Assembly (NCBI GenBank): GCA_018266315.1
Contig: JAFEAS010000026.1
Coordinates: 1-34,177 of the forward strand
Direction: 5' to 3'
Source: Chloroflexi bacterium SZAS-1
Lineage (GTDB): Bacteria > Chloroflexota > Chloroflexia > Chloroflexales > Roseiflexaceae
DNA length: 34,177 bases
The notes below the pieces were generated by a model. The model worked only from the letters and a program-made list of their open reading frames with translations, searched no databases and was not told where the DNA came from. Below, in pieces: positions 1 to 6,727 of this stretch (positions within the stretch are counted from its first letter, which is position 1; each line of letters opens with the position of its first letter). Both the position numbers and the translations under genes were made by a program.

Positions 1-615
1 TTCCTCGCCGCCATTGGCGATGTTTGGAATAATGTTATCGATAATATCGAGTGAGGCGACACCCGGGTAGCCCGCGCCCGATATCGCCTGGAGCGTGGCG
101 GCGTGCAGTGCGGTGATGCCAAAAGCATCGTGCAGCGGCTTGAGCGCCATCACAATCCCGATGGTTGAGCAGTTTGGGTTGGTGATCAGGCAACCCTTCC
201 AGCCGCGCTCGGCACGCTGCCGCTCCAGCATCGATAGGTGCTCGGGGTTCACTTCGGGAATGAGCAGCGGCACATCTGCGGCCATGCGGTAGGTTGAAGC
301 GTTGGAGCAGACCGCCACGCGCTCGGCCCACAGCGGCTCGACCGTCTTGGCGGCATCGGTGGGCAGCGCCGACAGCGCCAGGGCAACATCGGCCACCTGC
401 TCGCTGGGCTGAACAATCATCCTGGCGATATCGGCGGGTGGTGCGTCATCGAGCACCCAGCGTACCAGCTCGCCATAGGGGCGGCCCACCGTGCGATCCG
501 AGCCGGTGAGCGCGGCAATCTCGAACCAGGGGTGGTTCACGAGCAGCTGAATCATGCGCTGCCCGACAGCACCTGTTGCGCCCAGAACGGCGACCGGGAT
601 TTTACGCTTGGACAT
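1..615 (-). CDS. asd: Aspartate-semialdehyde dehydrogenase, partial (C-terminus outside window)
   Basis: This enzyme reduces aspartyl phosphate to aspartate semialdehyde with NADPH, the branch-point step to lysine, threonine and methionine. The 205 visible residues begin with a Rossmann nucleotide-binding loop (VLGATGAVGQR, about residues 10-20) and contain the catalytic cysteine in NPNCST (Cys149), followed by SGAGYPG (179-185). The spacing fits the archaeal/fungal-type Asd family better than the E. coli type. The reading frame is open to base 1, so the last third or so of the protein is missing. The start at 615 is supported by an AAGGAAGG ribosome-binding stretch about 10 nt upstream. It lies 21 nt after the GNAT gene on the same strand and is probably the last visible gene of the thrC-lysC operon, supplying the step after LysC. 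Confidence 0.95.
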   Translation of the reverse strand, partial: MSKRKIPVAVLGATGAVGQRMIQLLVNHPWFEIAALTGSDRTVGRPYGELVRWVLDDAPPADIARMIVQPSEQVADVALALSALPTDAAKTVEPLWAERVAVCSNASTYRMAADVPLLIPEVNPEHLSMLERQRAERGWKGCLITNPNCSTIGIVMALKPLHDAFGITALHAATLQAISGAGYPGVASLDIIDNIIPNIANGGEE

Positions 616-636
616 GAATGGCGTTCCTTCCTTGCA

Positions 637-1182
637 TTACAAACGTTTGAACATCAGCAACTCGTCATAATATCGCCCACCATGCCCGATTGCCTCAGGG
701 TCGATGCCATAGACGCGAAAGCCGTGGCGGGCGTAGCAGCGAATCGCGGCGGTATTGCTGGTGGTTACGGCGAGCTTGATTTGCCGTAGTGCCAGCTGTT
801 GTGCCCAGGCGATGCAGTGTTCAAGCAGGGTACCGGCAATGCCCAGGCCGCGCCACGCTGGTGCGACATATACACCAACAATCAAGCCGGTGTGGCGATC
901 TTTTGGGTCGTCGGCATCGCACACCAGCGTGGTCATGCCTACCAGAGCATCGTCTCCTTCAGCTAAGTACGTAATCCCATGCTCATCGCCAGCACTACGG
1001 CGCATACGTTCTTGCCAGTATTCCAGTGGGTGGGCCGCGCTGCTCACATGGTCCGAGCCGAAAAACTGCGGATGATCGTGCAGTGCTTGCAGCCGCAATG
1101 CTCGGTAGCGCTCGGCGTCGGCTTCGCACGCGGGGCGCACGGCAACAGTGCCGCGATTAGTGGAAAATGTCTGTATCGTCAT
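637..1182 (-). CDS. GNAT-family N-acetyltransferase
   Basis: A 181-residue protein with the GNAT fold, transferring an acetyl group from acetyl-CoA to an amine of unknown identity. The acetyl-CoA pyrophosphate-binding loop is visible as WRGLGIAG (110-117), after the beta-4 strand IVGVYVAP. The C-terminal strand/helix with N143, Y150 and GFRVYG (154-159) is also typical. The start codon overlaps the stop of the upstream DUF2785 gene in an ATGA arrangement, so translation is probably coupled. Its position between DUF2785 and asd in a threonine/lysine operon does not reveal the substrate. No recognised aminoglycoside or ribosomal-protein acetyltransferase signature is seen. Confidence 0.85.
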   Translation of the reverse strand: MTIQTFSTNRGTVAVRPACEADAERYRALRLQALHDHPQFFGSDHVSSAAHPLEYWQERMRRSAGDEHGITYLAEGDDALVGMTTLVCDADDPKDRHTGLIVGVYVAPAWRGLGIAGTLLEHCIAWAQQLALRQIKLAVTTSNTAAIRCYARHGFRVYGIDPEAIGHGGRYYDELLMFKRL

Positions 1183-2072
1183 GGTGATCGGTAAAATATA
1201 GGCTCAAGCGTGCGCGCGGCCTCGGCCAGGGCGGGCAGCAGCGCAGCGCGCACGGCGGGGGCGCGCTCGAAATAGGCTCGGTTGGGGTGGCGGTGCGGCA
1301 CGCGGCTGCCGAGTAAAAGCTGCAAGTAGGTACTGTGAAGAAAGAGCTTGGTATTATGCAGTGCGCTCGCTGCTTCCTGGGCAAAGTCGCCTGCGCGCCA
1401 GAAGGTGCTGCCCGGGGCTACCAGCCGGGCAAGCCAGGCGTTCAGCGCGGCCATATCGAGCAGATCGCGGCGCAACATCGACATGACGGCACTGGCCAGG
1501 CGTTGATCTTCGCCATAGATATAGACCTGCGCTACCGGCGCGCTCACCTTATCGGCAATCGCGTCGAGCATTCGCACAAGGTCGGCGGCGCCGAGGTAGC
1601 GGCTGCGCGAGAGCACCCACAGCGTATCGGCGGTGTGCGCTGCCGTGTGCGCCCAGCCGTGTGCGCCGGTGTAGCCGCGCAAATCGCGCTCGGCAGCCAG
1701 GTAGTGCAGCGCGCGCTCAAGCCACTCGCGCAGCTCGGCTTCGCTCAGGAAAGGGTGCAGGTTATCGCGCTCAAGAATCTCGTTGGCGACGAGGAGCGAA
1801 AAGCTGCGGAGAAACACGCGATCGTCGCCGATTTCGCCCAGGCCATTCTGCAGATTGGCGGCCAGTTGGGTTAGTAATTCGCGCAGTTGCTCGGGCGTGT
1901 AGAATCCATGGCTGATCCAGCTATCGAGCACCAGGTAGGCGACCTCGTCGCGCAGCCAGGCTTCGGGCGAGCCAAGGTAGCCGAGTAGCTCGGGTGTGAG
2001 CTCGTCTATGCTATGCCCGGCGGGCACCGGCTCATCCGATGTGAGAAAGGCTTGCCAGAAAGTACGATCCAT
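1179..2072 (-). CDS. DUF2785 domain protein
   Basis: A 297-residue, largely alpha-helical soluble protein. I recognise the DUF2785 family from its central LRGYTGAHGWAHTAAH stretch and a later LHSTYLQLLLG-like helix. The function of this family is not established. The start at 2072 is chosen because AAGGAGG lies 8 nt upstream; an in-frame start 13 codons earlier has no such signal. It is the third gene of the thrC-lysC transcript, 67 nt after lysC, and its stop overlaps the start of the GNAT gene by 4 nt. There is no signal peptide or membrane segment. Its inclusion in an amino-acid operon may be a genus-level quirk; no role in threonine synthesis can be read from the sequence. Confidence 0.85.
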   Translation of the reverse strand: MDRTFWQAFLTSDEPVPAGHSIDELTPELLGYLGSPEAWLRDEVAYLVLDSWISHGFYTPEQLRELLTQLAANLQNGLGEIGDDRVFLRSFSLLVANEILERDNLHPFLSEAELREWLERALHYLAAERDLRGYTGAHGWAHTAAHTADTLWVLSRSRYLGAADLVRMLDAIADKVSAPVAQVYIYGEDQRLASAVMSMLRRDLLDMAALNAWLARLVAPGSTFWRAGDFAQEAASALHNTKLFLHSTYLQLLLGSRVPHRHPNRAYFERAPAVRAALLPALAEAARTLEPIFYRSP

Positions 2073-2139
2073 GGGTTTTCGCCTCCTTGCTGTTATCGGC
2101 AGCAGTTGCATGTGCTTGCGCGTTTCACGGCATGTGTGC

Positions 2140-3540
2140 CTAGATCGTCAGCGCGTGAATGGCGCGCACAGCTGCGTCGGCATCGGCGCTGGAGACAACC
2201 ACGCTGATTGAGCATTCCGAGGAGCCTTGCGCGATTGCGATGACATTAATCTTCTGCTCGGCCAGCGCGCTAAATACCTGGCTGGCGACGCCAGGCGTTT
2301 CGCGCATACCCGCGCCAACGGCTGTCACAATCACCACGCTTTCGCGCGGCGCAATTCGGTCGACATCACGGCGCGCCAGCTCGCTCGCTAGCCCTTCCTC
2401 CAGCGCCTTCACCACCGCAGCTGAAACATTCTGCGGAATAACGAAGCAGATGCTTTGTTCGGAAGACGCCTGCGAAATCATGAGCACATTTGCGCCGACG
2501 CTGGCTACTGCGCCGAAGGTGCGCGCGGCCACGCCTGGCACGCCGATCATACCGCGTCCTTCGACGGTAATCATGCTCATTGATTTAATGGTTGTAACGG
2601 CCTTGATCGGGCGGCCATTCGCCACCGGCTCGCTCACTACCAAGGTGCCAGGGTGCGCCGGGTTGAAGGTATTGCGAATGCGCAGCGGGATGCCATGCTC
2701 AACGACCGGGCGAATGGTGCGTGGGTGCAGCACTTTTGCGCCAAAGTAGGCTAATTCACCCATTTCGGCGAACGAGATCGTGGGGATGACGCGCGCATCC
2801 GGCGAGAGCCGCGGGTCGGTGGTCATCACCCCATCGACATCGGTGTAAATTGCTACCTCGTCGGCATCGAGCGCGGCACCAACAATTGCGCCGCTATAGT
2901 CGCTGCCGCCGCGCCCAAGGGTAGTGGTAGCGCCATGCTCGGTAGCGCCGATAAACCCGGTAACTACTGGCACAACCCCATGTTCAAGCAGTGGCAGCAG
3001 CCGGGCGCGGGTGTGCTCGCGCGTATGGGGTTGCAGCGGCACGGCAGTGCCGAAATGTGGCGTCGTCACAACGATTTCGGTCGCATCAATTGCCTCGGCG
3101 CGTGTGCCATGGGCATTGAGTGCGGCGGCGACCAGGCGCACACTCATCCGCTCGCCCAGGCTCGAAATCGCGTCGATTGCTCGCGGCGAGGCCTCGCCCA
3201 GCACCCCGACGCTGTGGCATAGCAGCTCAAATTCATCGATGAGTTGCTCGATTGCAGTGCTGGTGGCGACAGCTGCTGCTGCATTGGGAACAAGCTCGGC
3301 CAGCGCAGCGGCATGTTTTTCGCGCAGACGCGCGCCAATCTCCTTATAGCTTGTCTGGTCGCCACTGGCAGCGCTGTGCGCGCCATTCAGCAACATATCG
3401 GTCACGCCGCTCATGGCCGATACCACCACAACTACCTGCTGCCATGTGTGTAATTGCTCGCGGGTGATTGCCGCCAGCGCACTGATCGCCGCCGCATTTC
3501 CAACCGATGTACCGCCAAATTTCATCACTAAGCGCGACAT
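2140..3540 (-). CDS. lysC: Aspartate kinase, monofunctional
   Basis: Phosphorylates aspartate with ATP, the committed step of the aspartate-family pathway. The 466 residues contain the KFGGTSV ATP/aspartate site (7-13), SSLGERMS (126-133), GRGGSDYSG (209-217) and YTDVDGVMTTDPR (232-244). These are followed by two ACT regulatory domains (about 316-395 and 401-466) carrying the paired QASSEQSI and QGSSECSI motifs. No homoserine dehydrogenase domain is fused, so this is a stand-alone kinase of the LysC-III/ThrA-kinase type. The start is backed by AGGAG about 9 nt upstream. The gene follows thrC by 57 nt. Allosteric control by lysine and/or threonine is expected from the ACT domains, and transcription should be under the threonine attenuator upstream of thrC. 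Confidence 0.97.
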   Translation of the reverse strand: MSRLVMKFGGTSVGNAAAISALAAITREQLHTWQQVVVVVSAMSGVTDMLLNGAHSAASGDQTSYKEIGARLREKHAAALAELVPNAAAAVATSTAIEQLIDEFELLCHSVGVLGEASPRAIDAISSLGERMSVRLVAAALNAHGTRAEAIDATEIVVTTPHFGTAVPLQPHTREHTRARLLPLLEHGVVPVVTGFIGATEHGATTTLGRGGSDYSGAIVGAALDADEVAIYTDVDGVMTTDPRLSPDARVIPTISFAEMGELAYFGAKVLHPRTIRPVVEHGIPLRIRNTFNPAHPGTLVVSEPVANGRPIKAVTTIKSMSMITVEGRGMIGVPGVAARTFGAVASVGANVLMISQASSEQSICFVIPQNVSAAVVKALEEGLASELARRDVDRIAPRESVVIVTAVGAGMRETPGVASQVFSALAEQKINVIAIAQGSSECSISVVVSSADADAAVRAIHALTI

Positions 3541-3597
3541 GATGATCTTCTCCTGAGATAGGCAGCAGGCGACACTGACTACTGCGGACTGTTACGA

Positions 3598-4638
3598 TTA
3601 CCAGCCAAGCCATTTCACAATCGATGCCATATCGGCAGCAACCGGTTCGGGTTTGGCGAACTGTTCTACAGCCAGGCCCGGGTCTTTCAACCCGTGCCCA
3701 GTGATTACCGCAACATAGCGTGCATCGCGCTCGGTGCGCCCTTGCTCGATGAGCATGCGCAACCCGGCCACGCCTGCCGCCGAAGCTGGCTCGCAGAATA
3801 CCCCTTCCAGCCGCGCCAGGTCGCGCCACGCCGCAATAATTTGCTCGTCGGTCACGGCGTCAATCAGCCCGCCCGACTCATCGCGCGCGGCGACAGCCAG
3901 CTTCCAGCTGGCGGGGTTACCAATACGAATAGCCGTAGCAACCGTTTCGGGATGCTCGACTGGATGCCCGTGAACAATCGGCGCGGCACCAGCCGCCTGG
4001 AAGCCGAGCATTTTCGGGCAGGTGCTACTTTTTCCCGCATCGGCATAGCGCTTAAAGCCCATCCAATAGGCCGAAATGTTGCCTGCGTTGCCAACCGGCA
4101 GGCACAATGCATCTGGCGCGCCGCCCAGCGTATCGCAGATCTCGTAGGCAGCGGTGGTTTGGCCTTCAAGGCGGTGGGGATTTACCGAGTTCACCAGTGT
4201 CACCGGGAAGCGATCGGACAGCTCGCATACGGTGGTCAGCGCCTGGTCGAAGTTGCCTTCAATCACCAATAGGCGTGCGCCATACATCATCGCCTGTGCG
4301 AGCTTGCCTAGTGCGATCTTGCCCGCAGGCACCACCACAATTGCCTCAATGCCTGCCCGCGCGGCGTAGGCGGCAGCGCTGGCCGAAGTGTTACCGGTTG
4401 AGGCGCAGATGATTGAGCTGGCCCCGGCCTCAATTGCCTTCGCCACGGCCATAACCATGCCCCGGTCTTTGAACGAGCCAGTCGGGTTCAGCCCCTCATA
4501 CTTGAGAAAGAGCTCGCGCACACCGAGTTCTGCCGCCAGGCGCGGTGCCGCAACCAGTGGAGTGTTACCTTCGTTGAGCGTCAGCATAGGGGTGCGCTCT
4601 GTCATTGGGAGGAATGCACGATAGCGTTCGAGTAACAT
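3598..4638 (-). CDS. thrC: Threonine synthase
   Basis: PLP enzyme converting O-phosphohomoserine to threonine. The 346-residue protein has the PLP lysine in NPTGSFKDRG (Lys57), the TGNTSASAAAY phosphate/PLP loop (81-91) and the fold-type-II ending, matching the short bacterial ThrC class. The start at 4638 is preferred over one 10 codons upstream because GGAGG sits 5-6 nt before it. A 7-bp hairpin (4651-4657 with 4669-4675) lies just ahead of this ribosome-binding site. It is the first structural gene of the operon, 118 nt after a Thr-rich leader ORF. Homoserine dehydrogenase and kinase genes are not in the window. Confidence 0.96.
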   Translation of the reverse strand: MLLERYRAFLPMTERTPMLTLNEGNTPLVAAPRLAAELGVRELFLKYEGLNPTGSFKDRGMVMAVAKAIEAGASSIICASTGNTSASAAAYAARAGIEAIVVVPAGKIALGKLAQAMMYGARLLVIEGNFDQALTTVCELSDRFPVTLVNSVNPHRLEGQTTAAYEICDTLGGAPDALCLPVGNAGNISAYWMGFKRYADAGKSSTCPKMLGFQAAGAAPIVHGHPVEHPETVATAIRIGNPASWKLAVAARDESGGLIDAVTDEQIIAAWRDLARLEGVFCEPASAAGVAGLRMLIEQGRTERDARYVAVITGHGLKDPGLAVEQFAKPEPVAADMASIVKWLGW

Positions 4639-4691
4639 AGTGCCTCCGCGGTGCAGCTGTTTCTGCATGCTGCACGATACAATCTACAATT

Positions 4692-4722
4692 AAAAACGCC
4701 CCTTCCTTTACAGGAGGGGGCG
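4692..4722 (-). terminator. Rho-independent terminator of the threonine attenuator
   Basis: On the minus strand CGCCCCCTCC (4722-4713) pairs with GGAAGGGGCG (4706-4697), a 10-bp stem with one mismatch and a 6-nt loop, followed by five T (4696-4692). It lies between the Thr-rich leader ORF and thrC, so it can only work as a conditional terminator. An alternative pairing of 4760-4768 with 4709-4717 (nine pairs, two of them G-U) would dismantle it. Confidence 0.85.
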
Positions 4723-4756
4723 CAATTCACTGAGCCTGCTAGGTCTACCGACCGGG

Positions 4757-4840
4757 TTACCTCCCATACACAGATGCCGCGATGGTAGTCATCGCGGTCA
4801 TGGTAGTGGTGGTAGTCATATCAAACGGTCGGCGCAGCAT
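4757..4840 (-). CDS. Threonine-rich leader peptide of the thr/lys operon (attenuator)
   Basis: A 27-codon ORF between the operon promoter and thrC. It begins MLRRPFD and continues MTTTTTMTAMTTI, with eight Thr codons and one Ile codon, then ends at TAA. The basic start followed by a Thr run closely parallels the logic of enterobacterial thrL, although the sequence is different. The longer start at 4840 has AGGTG five nt upstream; an in-frame ATG at 4819 would give the Thr-rich core alone. It is followed by a terminator at 4692-4722. Codons 24-26 (TAT GGG AGG) can pair with the loop and left arm of that terminator, so a ribosome reaching the stop would block the antiterminator. The short length and strong Thr bias argue against chance, but no expression data exist. 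Confidence 0.82.
   Translation of the reverse strand: MLRRPFDMTTTTTMTAMTTIAASVYGR
4777..4797 (-). promoter_or_regulatory. Pause hairpin within the threonine leader ORF
   Basis: CCGCGATG and CATCGCGG form a perfect 8-bp stem with a 5-nt loop inside the leader coding sequence, over the second cluster of Thr codons. A second complementarity, CCGACCG/CGGTCGG, joins 4826-4832 with 4748-4754 and would enclose it. These match the early-pause/anti-antiterminator elements of classical amino-acid attenuators. The assignment of roles is inference. Confidence 0.6.
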
Positions 4841-4868
4841 ATCGGCACCTATTTCTTCTTGCGTCGCT

Positions 4869-4897
4869 ACTATACTGTTAGCTGGGTTATCTGTCAA
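4869..4897 (-). promoter_or_regulatory. Sigma-70-type promoter of the thr leader / thrC operon
   Basis: Perfect -35 TTGACA (4892-4897, reverse strand), 17-nt spacer, -10 TATAGT (4869-4874). The predicted start is near 4862, about 20 nt before the leader ORF. The -35 box lies three bases from the stop codon of the STAS gene, so the operon promoter is embedded in the 3' end of its upstream neighbour. Confidence 0.88.
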
Positions 4898-5930
4898 GTG
4901 CCCCATCGGCTTCGTGGCGTTGCGCCAATTCAAGCGCCTGGCCTAGGTCGCTCACCGTGTGGATATTATTAAAGCCTACGCCCAGGCTTACCAGCGTTTG
5001 CGCGATGTTGGCGCTGATACCACTAATGTACGTTCGTGCCCCTAATAGCCGCACAGCCTGAGCCGTATTGAGTAGCGCGCGCGCTACTTCGGTATCGACA
5101 ACGCTGATGCCAGTAATATCGAGCACCACGGTATGGGCGCGCTGGTTCGACACCATATCGAGCAGGCGGCGTTGGATAGCATTGACGCGACGGCTATCAA
5201 GGTTCCCTACCAATGGGGCGGCGAGCACATTGCTGCCAATTGGAATAACTGGCAACTCAAGGGTTTGCACGAGTTCGAGCAACTTTTGCAGCTCGTCGCG
5301 CCGGGTGTCGCTCTCAATCCGGGCGGTTTCGGCTTCGCTACGGGCAGTTTCGGCCTCGGCGGCGCGCTGCTCGATCAGGGAAAGAGCGATCTCTTGTGAG
5401 TTGGTATAACGGTCGGCGATGAGCCAGATAATTAACATCACTGCGCCAGCGCTGAGCACTTTAGCAATATCGAGGATTGAGGTATTCGCTGTGCTGCTCA
5501 AAATCGGCTGCGGAAAGCCTATCAATACCATTGCTAACAGCGTACACAGGATGGAAATCAAAAGTGTAACAGTGCGGTTGCCGCTGATGCTGACAAGCAA
5601 CACGACAATCGTGAGCACAAGCGCGCCAACAATGTAGAATCCTGGAATGAAGAGCCAGGAACCGATGACCGTCAGCACAAAACTCCCGGCAATTGGGGTT
5701 ACTGCCAGGCCAAGCGATTGCGTACGAATTAAACGTAGGCTGAGCGCACTACCAGCCCCAACGATAACGACCATGGCCGCATAAATGAGAATAACCTCGC
5801 TGCGAAAAATGAGTAATAGCACCAGACAATTCAGCAGGGCAATCACGGCTGCAATGAAAATAGTGAATGCGGCCGTGCGTAAGAATTGGCGGCGCAAGTT
5901 TGCTATAGGTGTATCAATTGTGTTTGTCAT
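4887..5930 (-). CDS. Membrane-anchored RsbR/RsbS-like STAS-domain protein
   Basis: A 347-residue protein with about six hydrophobic helices in residues 15-180, a short charged coiled-coil linker (about 185-225, with repeats of AEAETAR) and a C-terminal STAS domain (about 232-335). The STAS signature VVLDITGISVVDTEVA includes the Asp-Thr pair that is phosphorylated by RsbT-type kinases in stressosome paralogues, and RLLGARTYISGI follows. Its role is presumably signalling or scaffolding, sensing something at the membrane; no cognate kinase or anti-sigma factor is nearby. The minus-strand promoter of the thr operon overlaps its last codons. No clear ribosome-binding site is visible. Confidence 0.85.
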   Translation of the reverse strand: MTNTIDTPIANLRRQFLRTAAFTIFIAAVIALLNCLVLLLIFRSEVILIYAAMVVIVGAGSALSLRLIRTQSLGLAVTPIAGSFVLTVIGSWLFIPGFYIVGALVLTIVVLLVSISGNRTVTLLISILCTLLAMVLIGFPQPILSSTANTSILDIAKVLSAGAVMLIIWLIADRYTNSQEIALSLIEQRAAEAETARSEAETARIESDTRRDELQKLLELVQTLELPVIPIGSNVLAAPLVGNLDSRRVNAIQRRLLDMVSNQRAHTVVLDITGISVVDTEVARALLNTAQAVRLLGARTYISGISANIAQTLVSLGVGFNNIHTVSDLGQALELAQRHEADGALDR

Positions 5931-6030
5931 CGAATCTGTCTAGCTTTTCAATAAATGTAGAACGTGCTCGGGGCAAATCATGCAAGGCGCGCTGGTGGTT
6001 TTGGGTATTGTGTCATTGGTAGGCCGTGCT

Positions 6031-6036
6031 ATTATA
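6031..6036 (-). promoter_or_regulatory. Candidate -10 box for the STAS gene
   Basis: A perfect TATAAT on the minus strand about 100 nt upstream of the STAS start codon. No good -35 hexamer is found at 16-18 nt, so the call is tentative. Confidence 0.4.
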
Positions 6037-6187
6037 CCGCTGATTGTGCTGCTGATGCCACACCCTAAATAGTATACGCGATAACATTGGTGGGCATATG
6101 ATACGGTTTATTGACAGTTCAGTGATGTATGTGTACTTACGAGAGCGTATCGTTATAGGGTTATATTCCCATCTAAAGCGTATTTGC

Positions 6188-6215
6188 TTGCACGCGCTAT
6201 CTTCGCACCTATTAT
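6188..6215 (+). promoter_or_regulatory. Candidate promoter of the holin-like/kinase/methyltransferase cluster
   Basis: TTGCAC (6188-6193), a 16-nt spacer and TATTAT (6210-6215) upstream of the gene starting at 6278. The match is fair, not perfect. Confidence 0.45.
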
Positions 6216-6277
6216 AGCCTGAATGCAATACCAATTTGCTGCCCTTCGTGGCACAGTTTCGTTTGGAGGAACGACAT

Positions 6278-6706
6278 ATGCAGGAAATTCCACAACCAGC
6301 TACACGCGCGCAGCGTGTGCGTTCGCTGATATTGCGCTGGCTGATCAGTACACTGGCGATCTTCGCGGCGGTGTATCTGGTCGATGGCATCGAGTTTGTG
6401 GGGCCGGGTTGGCAGCTGGGGATTGTAGCAGCGCTGTTTGGGTTAGTGAATATTGCGTTGCGCCCACTCCTGACGTTGCTCACATGCCCACTAATTATTC
6501 TTTCGTTAGGCTTATTCTCGGTGATAATTAACGCGCTATTGCTACTCCTCACGGCGCAGATTGCTGCCAGCCTGGGTGTTCAGTTTACGGTCACCAGCTT
6601 TGGGGCAGCCGTGCTGGGCAGCCTGATTATTTCGGTTGTGAGCCTGGTGCTGAATATTCTGGCGGGCGAAGTTGCACGACCAGTGATTGTTATTCGCCGC
6701 CCATAG
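6278..6706 (+). CDS. Phage-holin-family-4-like (PF04020-type) membrane protein
   Basis: A 142-residue integral membrane protein with four hydrophobic helices. The pattern VDGIEFVGPGW...ALFGLVNIALRPLL...CPLIILSLGLF is that of the widespread 'phage holin family protein' group. Despite the name it is normally a chromosomal housekeeping membrane protein of unknown function, and there is no phage context here. The start at 6278 is chosen for GGAGG about 9 nt upstream; the frame is open 14 codons further but without such a site. The next gene begins 21 nt downstream, so the two are probably co-transcribed. Confidence 0.85.
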   Translation: MQEIPQPATRAQRVRSLILRWLISTLAIFAAVYLVDGIEFVGPGWQLGIVAALFGLVNIALRPLLTLLTCPLIILSLGLFSVIINALLLLLTAQIAASLGVQFTVTSFGAAVLGSLIISVVSLVLNILAGEVARPVIVIRRP

Positions 6707-6727
6707 GGAAGCAGCGGAGAATGAAGC

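Larger units (their letters stand above)
5931..6277. other. Divergent intergenic region between STAS and holin-like genes
   Basis: About 350 nt without a credible gene. It holds the minus-strand -10 box at 6031-6036 and a plus-strand promoter at 6188-6215. Open frames here lack ribosome-binding sites. I see no terminator or strong inverted repeat. Confidence 0.6.

Noticed and set aside
6278-6706. Prophage remnant based on the holin-like gene
   Set aside because: No other phage gene, attachment site or composition change is present; this protein family is commonly chromosomal.
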